Assembly: GCF_900156575.1 (NCBI RefSeq) | Contig: NZ_FTNY01000001.1 | Span: 682,001-746,000 of the forward strand | DNA length: 64,000 nt | Origin: Chryseobacterium shigense | GTDB lineage: Bacteria; Bacteroidota; Bacteroidia; Flavobacteriales; Weeksellaceae | Direction: 5' to 3' | In this document: in pieces, positions 26,993 through 35,975 of the stretch | How positions within the stretch are numbered: position 1 is the stretch's first letter | How the letters are laid out: each line of letters starts with the position of its first letter | Translations under genes and position numbers: made by a program | Notes under the pieces: generated by a model | Seen by the model: the letters and a program-made list of their open reading frames with translations, nothing else | Databases searched by the model: none | What the model was told of the DNA's origin: nothing

Positions 26993-27997
26993 TTAGAGTA
27001 CAATATTGTTCTTTGGAGTAATGGCAGGAGGAAGATCGGATTCATCCAGCATATCTCTCATGTCAATCTCTATGGTACGGCTGATCTGGGTAATCGGCAC
27101 GTCATTCGGGCTGCCTTCAAAAGGGTTGACAGAAGCTTCTCCTACACTGTCGAGGGTATGAAAACACCAGGTTACCATTAATGAAAATGGAATATTAAAC
27201 CATAATGTCCATCCTTCGAGAGCGGTTCCTTCTCCCAATTTATCCAACTCTTTCAGTAATCCAAAAGGGACAAAAAGAATGAAAAGCAGCAATAAATAGG
27301 TAGTAATTGATGAGAAGTTTCTCGGATAGGGAAAGTTTTTAATTCTTTCTGCTTTTCCCTGATCGTCTGTAAATTTCACGAGCTGCTGATTGATCTGAGT
27401 CCATTGAAAATCATTGAGATCTCCTCTGGCATATGCTTCGGCCACTTCTTTGCTTTGACTCGCCATTAACTGTGTTGCCCTGTTTTTTTTGCTTAAAATA
27501 TGTTGAAGCTCTGTATCGGAAAGGTACTTTTTCAGTTCATCATCAATCTTCGTCAGCCTTTCCGGGATCTCATATTTTTTAGAATATTCGTCATATTGCG
27601 CGGTTCCCATATTCTCCCAAGTTCTGGGCTCGCGGAGCTGAAAACGAAGTGCGGTAAGCCATGCGTAATGGCGGTGAAACATTTCTTTTACTTTTTGGGG
27701 ATCTTTTGCTGAAAGAGCATCTCTCAGAATATATCCAAAACTACGGCTATCATTGATAATGGCGCCGTAAATCTGTCTGGCTTCCCAAAGTCTGCTGTAA
27801 CTTGCATTGTTTTTAAAACCGACGATAAAGGCAACTGCTGTTCCCAGAATAGCAATCGGCTGCCAAGGAATAGAAACAAATTTCCACCCTAAAAAATACA
27901 AAACTGTAGGTATAGCCGACAATACGGTTAATACATAAATACTGCGTCTTGTCCAAATCGCGAACTCCACCGCTCCAAATCTTTTCCCTGAATGCAT
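26993..27997 (-). CDS. Bestrophin-family ion channel (UPF0187)
   Basis: A 334-residue membrane protein of the bacterial bestrophin family. It has two N-terminal membrane helices (about 19-60), the SRLWEARQIYGAIINDSRSFG segment, and a second pair of helices (about 230-280) with the family's LPFGLL-like VPFGLL and NPFEGSPNDVPITQISRTIEIDMRDML C-terminus. Homologues from Klebsiella and others form pentameric cation or anion channels. Ion selectivity is not readable here. Confidence 0.88.
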   Translation of the reverse strand: MHSGKRFGAVEFAIWTRRSIYVLTVLSAIPTVLYFLGWKFVSIPWQPIAILGTAVAFIVGFKNNASYSRLWEARQIYGAIINDSRSFGYILRDALSAKDPQKVKEMFHRHYAWLTALRFQLREPRTWENMGTAQYDEYSKKYEIPERLTKIDDELKKYLSDTELQHILSKKNRATQLMASQSKEVAEAYARGDLNDFQWTQINQQLVKFTDDQGKAERIKNFPYPRNFSSITTYLLLLFILFVPFGLLKELDKLGEGTALEGWTLWFNIPFSLMVTWCFHTLDSVGEASVNPFEGSPNDVPITQISRTIEIDMRDMLDESDLPPAITPKNNIVL

Positions 27998-28085
27998 ATT
28001 GTGTTTATTTGTTTTTTATCTGTTGATTATAGATCTAAACTAACCGTTTTTTCTTCATCATGGCATCCGGCAAAGACTGTCTGTA

Positions 28086-28763
28086 TTAATTTTTATTGAA
28101 AGGAATATTATTATAGAAACCGATCTGGATCTGCCCACGATTCCTGTTTTCCTGAAGCTGATTCATATAGCCCGCTTCTATTCTCATGTTTTTATTAATT
28201 ACGTATCCTAAAGCTCCGTATACTCTGTTTCTGTCGAAAACGGGACTATCAAAACTCAGGAATATTTCATTATACACTGAAGCGTAGAGGGATTTGGGCA
28301 GCATTTCTTTCTGGGTGATGGGAATATTCAGTCCCACCATATAACGGAATCTCATCCTGAAATCGTCCTGTAAAAAACGTTCTTCCAAACGGTACCGGTG
28401 CTGAAGATTAAAACGTCCGAACTTCTGCCTGGTAATAAACTGCTGGAAAATCCGGTGCTCTATATTCTCTGTTTTTTCACCATTTACATAAGGTCTGCTT
28501 AAAATAAATCCATATCCCAACAAAACATTATTATTGTTTTCAGTGAGATCATACCCGATTCCTGTACGGATCAACAATTGTTCTAGATCTCCTACGGCAT
28601 CAAAGTTCCGGTATTGGATTTCGTTATGTAAATTCAGCTTCTTACTGATTTTATTATTTCCAAAATACATATACCATGCTCCCAGATCACTTTTCTGCGC
28701 AGCAACAGCTACGGATCCGAGACTTAATACTGTAAATGCCAGCTTCGTCAATATCTTTTTCAT
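28086..28763 (-). CDS. DUF2490 outer-membrane-type protein
   Basis: A 225-residue exported protein (signal MKKILTKLAFTVLSLGSVAVAAQ). The DUF2490 family is a predicted small beta-barrel: alternating strands such as LNLHNEIQYRNFD, VLLGYGFILSRPY, FNLQHRYRLEERF and RVYGALGYVINKNMRIEAGY. It starts KSDLGAWYMYFGNNKI, typical of the family. Its function is unknown. Confidence 0.85.
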   Translation of the reverse strand: MKKILTKLAFTVLSLGSVAVAAQKSDLGAWYMYFGNNKISKKLNLHNEIQYRNFDAVGDLEQLLIRTGIGYDLTENNNNVLLGYGFILSRPYVNGEKTENIEHRIFQQFITRQKFGRFNLQHRYRLEERFLQDDFRMRFRYMVGLNIPITQKEMLPKSLYASVYNEIFLSFDSPVFDRNRVYGALGYVINKNMRIEAGYMNQLQENRNRGQIQIGFYNNIPFNKN

Positions 28764-28885
28764 AAATTCAATTACTATTATCTATCGTACATAACAAAAT
28801 TAATAATTTAAATCAATAATTGCAAACAAAAATGCTTTAAGCCTATGACAAATAAGCAATGCTTAAACACATACCGCTCTGTATA

Positions 28886-29281
28886 TTAACCGGGAATCTG
28901 TTCTGCCAGGATTTCGTTGCCTTCTCTATCAAGATAAGTACAGATCATGGCATTTAAATCCATTTTCCAGCCTTCAACTCCATTTTCTACGCAGTCATGG
29001 CAAAATGTGAGATAATCCGTCCCTCCCTGCTGATGAAGCTTTAGTCTTATTTTAAACTGATCAAGATTAACGATACCTGAAATACTTCTTACTCCATCAT
29101 CTTTACCTCGTGTAGAAACAGAGTTATTTTCTTTATCAAAATAGTCTATACCGCCATCAGCAACGGAAACTGTATACTCTGAAACGCCAAGTTTCTTTAT
29201 CGCCTGAATGTATTGTGGGAAATCGGCTCCACTTTTTACTTTCTGATGTTCTGCTTTAATTTGTTCGATTGTAAATTTCAT
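28886..29281 (-). CDS. DUF1398 family protein
   Basis: A 131-residue cytoplasmic protein of the DUF1398 (YbcV-like) family: FTIEQIKAEHQKVKSGADFPQYIQAIKKLGV, central VSVADGGIDYFDKEN, and C-terminal GVEGWKMDLNAMICTYLDREGNEI. E. coli homologues are uncharacterised. It stands alone between terminators. Confidence 0.82.
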   Translation of the reverse strand: MKFTIEQIKAEHQKVKSGADFPQYIQAIKKLGVSEYTVSVADGGIDYFDKENNSVSTRGKDDGVRSISGIVNLDQFKIRLKLHQQGGTDYLTFCHDCVENGVEGWKMDLNAMICTYLDREGNEILAEQIPG

Positions 29282-29375
29282 ATTTGTTTTTTTATGCCGG
29301 AGGCTTTATCAACAAAACCTAATCCCTATCATCGGCTCTCCAAATTTAAAAATTTTTAGAATAAATTGGGTCATA

Positions 29376-29404
29376 AATGAAAACCGGCAGATAGTTCCGC
29401 CGGT
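29376..29404 (-). terminator. Terminator after the PhnB-like operon
   Basis: On the minus strand ACCGGC/GCCGGT stem with a 10-base loop followed by TTTTCATTT, 36 bases past the last gene of the operon. Confidence 0.7.
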
Positions 29405-29440
29405 AAGTTTTACTTCTATTTTTTATACAAAGAATGAGTT

Positions 29441-29890
29441 TTAAGGATGTTGCTGTACTTTAGCAGGGTCGTCATAGTTGACCATCCAGTTGATGCCAAA
29501 TTGATCGGTAAACATTCCGAAATAGGCTCCCCAAAAAGTATCCGCCAACGGCATGGTTACCTGTCCTCCGGCAGAAAGTCCGTTGAATAACTGGTTGGCT
29601 TCTTCTTTAGATTCCGCATTGATGGAAATCGCGAAATTATTCCCTTCTTTTAGCTGAGACGACCAGTCTCCGGCCGTATCACTGCCCATTAAGATGGTTT
29701 CTTTGGAGATAGGAAGAGAAACATGCATGATCTTATTTTTATCTTCTTCAGAAGTTTCTTTACCCTCCATTGGAGGCATTTCCCCGAATGTTCCGATGTA
29801 AGGATACTCTCCCCCGAAAACTGATTTATAGAAATCAAATGCTTCTTTGCAGTTTCCATTAAATGTCAAATAAACGTTTACTGTTGCCAT
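29441..29890 (-). CDS. PhnB-like VOC-family protein
   Basis: A 149-residue glyoxalase-fold protein of the PhnB/3-demethylubiquinone-methyltransferase-like group: YLTFNGNCKEAFDFYKSVFGGEY, IMHVSLPISKETILMGSD, NAESKEEANQLFNGLSAGGQVTMPLADTFWGAYFGMFTDQFGINWMVN. Despite the historical name, family members are not proven methyltransferases. It is last in a six-gene operon of small SRPBCC, VOC and DinB-like proteins. Confidence 0.85.
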   Translation of the reverse strand: MATVNVYLTFNGNCKEAFDFYKSVFGGEYPYIGTFGEMPPMEGKETSEEDKNKIMHVSLPISKETILMGSDTAGDWSSQLKEGNNFAISINAESKEEANQLFNGLSAGGQVTMPLADTFWGAYFGMFTDQFGINWMVNYDDPAKVQQHP

Positions 29891-29930
29891 GATTGATTTT
29901 TTTTTGAGTTAAGTTTTAATAAGTTTTTGA

Positions 29931-30476
29931 CTAAGGTTTTTCAGATAATTCTTTCAATTTTGAAAGCCCTTTCTGATAATCTTTTCCAATCGCATCTTCC
30001 ATATTCATCAACACTTTCATTACCGTGAAAGGATAGGGTATCTTAGATGTAAATCCCCAAGTCGCCTTGCTTCCGTTTCCTTCCGGAACAATTTTCACGT
30101 AGGCATTGGCTTCACTTTCATAAGGAGTTAAAAATTTAATCTCCGTATCTATTCTTTTCCCGGCTGCATCTACTTTTTTCACTTCCTGGCAACCTTTCCC
30201 GGCAGCATCATTTTGACTGTCCCAGCACACTTTTTCACCTGGCTGCCCTGTAGTTCCGGTCCAGTCTTTTTTCATTTCAGGATCTAATTCATTCCATGGG
30301 CTCCATTGATCCATTGCTTTTAGTGTATTGGTCTGCTGCCATACCTTTTCTGCCGGAGCATTGATGGTTATTGATTTCTCATACACGCAGTCTCCTGAGA
30401 TAAAAGCGGCTACGACCATCCATAAAATAAGGATGGAACCGAGAACGAGTATAATTCTTTTTAATATTTTCATCAT
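29931..30476 (-). CDS. SRPBCC-family protein with N-terminal membrane anchor
   Basis: A 181-residue polyketide-cyclase-like protein. A single N-terminal membrane segment (about 8-27) is followed by the START-type fold beginning KSITINAPAEKVWQQTNTLKAMDQWSPWNELDPEMK, and ends with a long helix (MNMEDAIGKDYQKGLSKLKEL). It probably faces the periplasm or the membrane surface. Ligand unknown. Starts four bases after the upstream VOC stop. Confidence 0.8.
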   Translation of the reverse strand: MMKILKRIILVLGSILILWMVVAAFISGDCVYEKSITINAPAEKVWQQTNTLKAMDQWSPWNELDPEMKKDWTGTTGQPGEKVCWDSQNDAAGKGCQEVKKVDAAGKRIDTEIKFLTPYESEANAYVKIVPEGNGSKATWGFTSKIPYPFTVMKVLMNMEDAIGKDYQKGLSKLKELSEKP

Positions 30477-30480
30477 TAGC

Positions 30481-30852
30481 TTATCTGTGTTGGTCTATTA
30501 AGATCATGTTTCCGTCCGGGTCTTTCAGGAAGATATGTTCCGGTCCTGAGGTACTTTCGTCGGCAGCTTTCTCAAGTTCCACTCCGTTTTCTTTTAAATG
30601 TTTCTGAATATCACGAACATCGTCAAAAGATTCCAGGTTCCGGGCATTTTCGTCCCATCCAGGATTGAAAGTCAGCATATTTCCGTCGAACATCGCCTGA
30701 AACAGGCCGACCAGAGTACTTCCGTTTTTCATGATCAGATAATTCTGTTCCGTTGTACCAGCCATTACAGAGAAGCCTAATTTTTCGTAAAAATCTTTAG
30801 ACTTCTGAAGATCTTTTACACTTAAGCTGATTGAAAATGCTCCCAGTTTCAT
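30481..30852 (-). CDS. VOC-family protein
   Basis: A 123-residue glyoxalase-fold protein: SISLSVKDLQKSKDFYEKLGF, then FDDVRDIQKHLKENGVELE and the C-terminal GPEHIFLKDPDGNMILID with the family's metal-binding Glu replaced or shifted. The substrate is unknown. Its ATG overlaps the upstream stop by four bases. Confidence 0.82.
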   Translation of the reverse strand: MKLGAFSISLSVKDLQKSKDFYEKLGFSVMAGTTEQNYLIMKNGSTLVGLFQAMFDGNMLTFNPGWDENARNLESFDDVRDIQKHLKENGVELEKAADESTSGPEHIFLKDPDGNMILIDQHR

Positions 30853-31253
30853 ATTTTTTTTGTTTTTAAAGCTAATCTACTTCCTGCAAACACGAGTCCC
30901 CACACTGCTATTCCCAGCACCCAAAACCAGATCGGAGTTGGAAGAGAAGCCATCATATAGAGGGTTATGCACAGAAAAATAACTCCACAGACTGCCGCAG
31001 AGGTATGTTTTCCGTTCCTGGCCACTTTGGATGCTACAAATCCAGCTACGAAACCAGCCACCGCGTAAGCCATGATCACAAAGAACAGCGCCATAAAAGG
31101 AGCTTGTGCCACATAGTTTTTCATCGCTACCATATCATCACTTCCGGCACCTGCAGGCGGCGGATACATTTGATGGCCTATTTTCTCAATGATAGTAATG
31201 CAGATAATTCCCGCAATCAGTCCGGCAGGAACGGCAAGTATTCGTCTTACCAT
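30849..31253 (-). CDS. Four-helix membrane protein of unknown function
   Basis: A 134-residue integral membrane protein with four hydrophobic segments (about 5-25, 50-73, 86-104, 107-125). Glycine-rich helices (AYAVAGFVAGFVASKVA) resemble small bacterial membrane proteins of no known function. It is translationally coupled to the VOC gene that follows. Confidence 0.7.
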   Translation of the reverse strand: MVRRILAVPAGLIAGIICITIIEKIGHQMYPPPAGAGSDDMVAMKNYVAQAPFMALFFVIMAYAVAGFVAGFVASKVARNGKHTSAAVCGVIFLCITLYMMASLPTPIWFWVLGIAVWGLVFAGSRLALKTKKI

Positions 31254-31255
31254 GA

Positions 31256-31726
31256 TTATTGATTTTTCAAACGGGTTTTGAAGTCCAGTTTCCCATCATA
31301 ACTTTTCCAATCTCCAATCAATTCTATGTACTGCGCTTCTACTTTTTCGGTTTTTTTATTCCACTTGAAGGTATAAACAAATCTCCCTTTAAAAATACCG
31401 GAATGCTTTCCTTTAGCTTCTTCTGCAAGTTCATATTCCCCGAAAACTACGCCTTTGTTTTTGGAATCTTTATATTTTGTAATGGTGATTTTTCCCTCGT
31501 AGTTTGTATAGTGATCGTCCACAAGAGAGTAGCCGGAAATAAAATATTCCTGATCATTCTTTTGGTTCTGCTCGGAAATATTGACTTTCAGCTTCAGTTC
31601 TTGTCCCCGGTTGCCAATGGTTCCAATGTAAGGTTTACTGTTGTTCAGCCAGACATTTGAAATATCAGGCATTTGCCCCCATGCAAAATTGCAGGCAAGA
31701 ATGAGGATCCATAAAATTTTTTTCAT
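31256..31726 (-). CDS. Small secreted beta-rich protein
   Basis: A 156-residue exported protein (signal MKKILWILILACNFAWGQ). The mature part alternates short strands (KLKVNISEQNQ, YEGKITITKYK, FKGRFVYTFKWNKK, KLDFKTRL) as in lipocalin-like or DUF2147-like folds. No catalytic motif is seen. It sits two bases from the next gene in the operon. Confidence 0.65.
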   Translation of the reverse strand: MKKILWILILACNFAWGQMPDISNVWLNNSKPYIGTIGNRGQELKLKVNISEQNQKNDQEYFISGYSLVDDHYTNYEGKITITKYKDSKNKGVVFGEYELAEEAKGKHSGIFKGRFVYTFKWNKKTEKVEAQYIELIGDWKSYDGKLDFKTRLKNQ

Positions 31727-31736
31727 ATTGTGTTAT

Positions 31737-32192
31737 TTAAACTCCAAATTGGGATAAGTGGTGATTCAGATGTTTTGCAAACATATTATTCCACTCGGTA
31801 GATTTCAATTTTCCAAAAGAAAATGATTCTTTACCATCAAACGCTTCAGGGCCCAGCTGTTGTGTTTTCTGGATAAAGCCGATGAGTCTTTTCTTTTCAT
31901 CCTCAAAGTTTTTTCTTCCGGTAATTAAAAATTGGGGGGCTGTCGGAGAATCTCTGGGATATGCTTTTTCTCCTACCACTTTAGATTTTACAAATGTTTT
32001 TAAAATAAATTTGGCGATAGAGCCCGGTTTTTTATGTTTTTCCGGTTCGTACACCATTTCATATGATACACTGCAGTGTGCAAGCATCTGATCAACCGTC
32101 ATTTTCCCCCATAATCCGTGGGTATCCTCCACCAAATTATTTATCCTATCAATATAGTTCTGAGCATCTTTTGCATCAAATACATTTTCCAT
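31737..32192 (-). CDS. DUF1569 (DinB-like) protein
   Basis: A 151-residue four-helix-bundle protein of the DUF1569/DinB superfamily: GKMTVDQMLAHCSVSYEMVYEP, with His in MLAHCS, and the C-terminal NNMFAKHLNHHLSQFGV with His pairs. These give the three-His metal site typical of DinB-like proteins. It is first in the six-gene operon. The superfamily includes thiol-dependent S-transferases; the substrate here is unknown. Confidence 0.82.
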   Translation of the reverse strand: MENVFDAKDAQNYIDRINNLVEDTHGLWGKMTVDQMLAHCSVSYEMVYEPEKHKKPGSIAKFILKTFVKSKVVGEKAYPRDSPTAPQFLITGRKNFEDEKKRLIGFIQKTQQLGPEAFDGKESFSFGKLKSTEWNNMFAKHLNHHLSQFGV

Positions 32193-32394
32193 ATTATGTC
32201 TAATTATGTGAAAGCAAATATATCAGTTTTTTCTTTTGATTTTTACAGGGGGATAAAAAAAATGGTGCCGTGTTTTCGAGTTGTCAGTTTAAAGTTATTA
32301 GTTGCACGTTGATGGTTGAATGGTTGCTTGCCAATAGTGAATTTTGGATAGATAAAACTAAAGTTTAATAGTCCACTTCCTAAATACTACAACT

Positions 32395-33588
32395 CTATTC
32401 CCCTATAACTTCTGGACTCTCTTCCGGAGTGGCTTTTTTAAAAATAAACCAGAGTTTGATCTTTAACGCAATCCAACCAATGATCGCATACCCTACCAGC
32501 AAAATGCTTAAATGTTTTAAATAAGGGAAGGTAAGTTCCACAGAGCCTTTCTGTATCAATAGAATTTTAAAGGCCTGAAGAAAAGGGGTTAAAGGGATAA
32601 TGTTAGCGATACACTGCACAAAAGCAGGCATTGCACTCAATGGCCAGGTGAATCCACTGATGATGAATGCAGGAGATGCAATGACCATCAGGATTTGGGT
32701 CGCTTTTAAAGCATCAGGAATCAATATGCTGATGAATACGCCTAAAAATGATGCGGAGCCGACAAATACTGCGGTAAGAAGGATAAAATTAAATATTCCT
32801 TCCGGCATCGGAACATGGAAAATCATGTGCATAAAATAATAAATCCCTACAATAAGAATGGAAAAGATCCAGATAGGAATCACTTTGATCAGCATGGTCG
32901 GGAAAGCCCATCTTTTCATCTTCGCGTATTCTTTTACAAAAGATCCTCTTTGAAACTCGGCGGCAAAACTTACCGCCATCGCCAGAAGAATAACCTGCTG
33001 AAGGACTACAGCCAGCATGGCCGGCCACATAAAAATAAGATAATTTCCTGTAGTATTGAAAAGCGTAATGTAATTGGCTTTAAAAGGTTCGTATTGGGTC
33101 GCTGCTTTTGTCGCTGGCATTCCGGCTTTCTGAAGGGCCTTGATTGATGCTCCGGCAGAAAAAGTGCCTATGGTAAGCTGAAGGGCCTTGGAGGCAAAAT
33201 TGGCGGTCAGAACGTTTCCGGTATTAATATATACATTCAGTTCGGGATATTTTTTCTGAAGCATTTCTGCTTCAAACCTTGATGGAATGATCACGACTGC
33301 CGCTGCCTCATGTCTTATCACCTCATCTTTTATGCTGAAGGGTTCCCGGGCATATTTAATGATACTGATGCTTTTGTTGTCATCCAGCATATCGGTCAGC
33401 TGACTGGACAAAGGAGTATTATCTCTGTCGATCACCAGTACCGGTGTATTTTCTACTTTTCCGCTTTTGTACACGAAGCCCAATAATGTGGCATAGAATA
33501 CCGGAGCCAGAAAAAATACGGTCCTTAGGGTAGAATTGCCTATAAAAAGCTTGAACTCCCGTTTTAAAAGTCGGAAAAATTCTTTCAT
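32395..33588 (-). CDS. ABC-2 type transporter permease
   Basis: A 397-residue inner-membrane protein: one N-terminal helix (about 22-40), a large periplasmic loop (about 45-175) and five further helices from 185 to the end, with the ABC2_membrane signature FIISGFTWPLSAMPAFVQCIANIIPLTPFLQAF. It forms the inner-membrane part of the TolC-HlyD-permease operon. No nucleotide-binding protein is encoded in this locus, so the ATPase must come from elsewhere or be lost. Confidence 0.88.
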   Translation of the reverse strand: MKEFFRLLKREFKLFIGNSTLRTVFFLAPVFYATLLGFVYKSGKVENTPVLVIDRDNTPLSSQLTDMLDDNKSISIIKYAREPFSIKDEVIRHEAAAVVIIPSRFEAEMLQKKYPELNVYINTGNVLTANFASKALQLTIGTFSAGASIKALQKAGMPATKAATQYEPFKANYITLFNTTGNYLIFMWPAMLAVVLQQVILLAMAVSFAAEFQRGSFVKEYAKMKRWAFPTMLIKVIPIWIFSILIVGIYYFMHMIFHVPMPEGIFNFILLTAVFVGSASFLGVFISILIPDALKATQILMVIASPAFIISGFTWPLSAMPAFVQCIANIIPLTPFLQAFKILLIQKGSVELTFPYLKHLSILLVGYAIIGWIALKIKLWFIFKKATPEESPEVIGE

Positions 33589-33590
33589 AA

Positions 33591-34547
33591 TTATTTCAGG
33601 ATAACATTAGCATTCACCAATATACTTTTAGCTTTATTCATGTCAGAAGGCTTTACTTTGATTTCATAAACCGCATCCTGCAACTGATAATCCGGATAAG
33701 CGGTAGTGATGTCTGCATATCTTGTCAGCTGTTTGATATAGACAATGGTTCCGCTAAGCATTTCTTTGCTATAAACCACCTGCATATTGACCGTCTGCCC
33801 TTTTTTATATTTAGAGATTGCACTTTCAGGCACTGTGAATCTGAAGTAGGTACTCTCGGGAATATATCCGTTGAATAATGCAAAACCAGCGGTAGCCAAT
33901 TCTCCCGTATTCAGGCTGATGGTTTCGATTTCCATATCATTGGTGGCGATAATGTATCTTTCGGAATAGGCTACATTGGCTTCCTGAAGGGCACCTTTGG
34001 CTTGCGAAGCTTGTCCTGCCGCCATTTCTACTTTTTCTACACGCGTTCCTCTCTGCACATCATCCAGCTCTGCTACAACAGCGTCATACTGGGCTTTTGC
34101 TCCTTGCATTTTTGCATAAATTTCATCGTATGCCTGTGGAGACATCAGGCTGTCGCGGTACATATTATTGGCTCTTTTAAAGGATTTCTGAGCAAATTCA
34201 TATTGTTCTTTCAAACCTTTGTATTTAGCCTGAAGCTGTCTCAGCTGATCTGCGGTAGCTCCGTTTTTTGCCATTTGCTCCTGAGCGGTTGCAGCACTTA
34301 CCGCGCCCTGAGCCTGGGCAATTTTTGCAGACACTTCCGGGACATCGAGCAATGCCAGAGTATCCCCTTTTTTTACGGTCTGGCCTTCAGCTGCGTATAT
34401 TTTTAAGATCCTTCCTGTCACCTTGGGAGCAAAAGAAATCACCTCTTTTTTGGTCTTACCTTCTGAATCATTAAGGTTTTCTTTTTTTTCACTGCAGCTC
34501 CCTACTAGAAAAAGAACAGCAAAGACTATGAATCTATTTTTATGCAT
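33591..34547 (-). CDS. HlyD/membrane-fusion-type periplasmic adaptor, lipoprotein
   Basis: A 318-residue adaptor (lipobox LVGSC18S). The order is barrel-lipoyl (TGRILKIYAAEGQTVKKGDTLALLDVPEVSAKIAQAQG), a long coiled-coil hairpin (about 75-190), then lipoyl/beta-barrel parts (FNGYIPESTYFRFTVPESAI). It links the inner-membrane permease to the TolC channel. It lies two bases upstream of the permease gene. Confidence 0.9.
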   Translation of the reverse strand: MHKNRFIVFAVLFLVGSCSEKKENLNDSEGKTKKEVISFAPKVTGRILKIYAAEGQTVKKGDTLALLDVPEVSAKIAQAQGAVSAATAQEQMAKNGATADQLRQLQAKYKGLKEQYEFAQKSFKRANNMYRDSLMSPQAYDEIYAKMQGAKAQYDAVVAELDDVQRGTRVEKVEMAAGQASQAKGALQEANVAYSERYIIATNDMEIETISLNTGELATAGFALFNGYIPESTYFRFTVPESAISKYKKGQTVNMQVVYSKEMLSGTIVYIKQLTRYADITTAYPDYQLQDAVYEIKVKPSDMNKAKSILVNANVILK

Positions 34548-34565
34548 GATTGTAATGGTAAGGGA

Positions 34566-35975
34566 TTAATAAAGTTTGGTAATATCAAGTTCCTGAGTCG
34601 ATCTCATGAGTTCTATTCCGGCTCTTCTCTGGTTAAAAAGAGCATTCTGATATTCGAGTTCTACCAGTTCAAGATCATTTTCTGCATCAATGAGCTGAGA
34701 TGATTTGCTCATTCCGTACCTGAATTCTTTTTCAGCCTGAACCAGTGCATTTTTAGCAAGCTCTTTTTCTTTGGCTTTTAAAGTGATCTGAGCGGTTGCA
34801 ATATCGTAATTGGTCTGATTATTAGCCAGATTAAGGGTTAATTTTTTTAAGGCATCCTCTTTTTTGTTCTGAAGAACTTCTTTTCCAACTTTTGCGGTCT
34901 CTTCTGCATGTTTTCCTTCTTTTCCGTCGAAGATCTCCCATTTAAAACCTACCCCAGCCGTTAACAAAGGAAGTACATTGATATTGGTAGGCCTCCAGTC
35001 CAGTTTAGCCCCTTCGTATCCTAAAGCCGGAACTGCGGGAATTACATTTTCTGAGGTTTTGATACGGCTTCCATAAAGCCCGATATAATAGGCAGAAGCC
35101 ATTAATTGTACCTTGGGGATCATCCAGGTTCTTTCCGCTTTTATTCTGTAGTCTGCAGCCGTTATACCATGTTCCAGTGCACGAACCTCAGCTCTTTCCT
35201 CGATTCCTTTTTCCGAAGATAAGAGTTCTACGGGAACAAGTACCGGATCGATCAATTTGAGACGTTCTTTACTGATGCCAGTCAGAATATACAGCTGGGT
35301 AAGAAGGAGTTCTTTTTTTCCCTCATACTCCACCATTTTGGCATTCAGTGTGGCTTGTGCCAATTCTATTTTTTTATGATCGTACGGGGTGATCAGGCCA
35401 TAGCCTAAAGCTTTATCGGCTGTTTTCCGGTTGATATCGAGTCTTTTTTTACTCTCATCGAGAACTTTTTTAGACTGATGAATCAGAGCCAGCTGGTCGT
35501 ATGCTTTTGAAATATTGGCAATGACATCATCTTTTGTTTTTTCAAGGAGAATATCTTCGGAGATCTTCTTTTCCTCGATGGCTTTTTTCAGGTACTTTAC
35601 TTTTCCGCCTGAGTAGAGAAGCATTTTAGCATCTGCTTTGGCTATTCCTGAAAACCCGGAAACATTGAGATTATTGTTAAAGCTTCCTTCGGGAATATTG
35701 ATAAAAGGTGCCAGATTTATTTCCGGCGACGTCAGTCTCGCTGTGGCATTTAGATATCCGACCTGTCCGCTTACTTCCAGGGTAGGAAGAAAGATGTCTT
35801 TCAGTTTGTGCTCGTCAAGATCTGTGAGTTTGTTTTGGGTGATCTGCATTTTGAGATCGGAATCCCGAACCATGGCACTGTCTAAAAGTTCCTTAAAGTC
35901 CGGCACAGACTGCGCCCAACAAAAAGCAGGGAAAGTCAGAAAACTAAACGTAAAAATCAATAAATTGTTTTTCAT
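34566..35975 (-). CDS. TolC-family outer-membrane efflux protein
   Basis: A 469-residue exported channel (signal ending CWAQ). Two repeated OEP domains are made of long coiled coils, e.g. KKAIEEKKISEDILLEKTKDDVIANISKAYDQL and EKELAKNALVQAEKEFRYGMSKSSQLIDAENDL, each ending in the typical N/D-rich turn. It is first of three tightly spaced genes. A TATATTTG -7 element lies about 16 bases upstream of its start on the minus strand (35991-35998), implying a very short leader. Confidence 0.92.
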   Translation of the reverse strand: MKNNLLIFTFSFLTFPAFCWAQSVPDFKELLDSAMVRDSDLKMQITQNKLTDLDEHKLKDIFLPTLEVSGQVGYLNATARLTSPEINLAPFINIPEGSFNNNLNVSGFSGIAKADAKMLLYSGGKVKYLKKAIEEKKISEDILLEKTKDDVIANISKAYDQLALIHQSKKVLDESKKRLDINRKTADKALGYGLITPYDHKKIELAQATLNAKMVEYEGKKELLLTQLYILTGISKERLKLIDPVLVPVELLSSEKGIEERAEVRALEHGITAADYRIKAERTWMIPKVQLMASAYYIGLYGSRIKTSENVIPAVPALGYEGAKLDWRPTNINVLPLLTAGVGFKWEIFDGKEGKHAEETAKVGKEVLQNKKEDALKKLTLNLANNQTNYDIATAQITLKAKEKELAKNALVQAEKEFRYGMSKSSQLIDAENDLELVELEYQNALFNQRRAGIELMRSTQELDITKLY

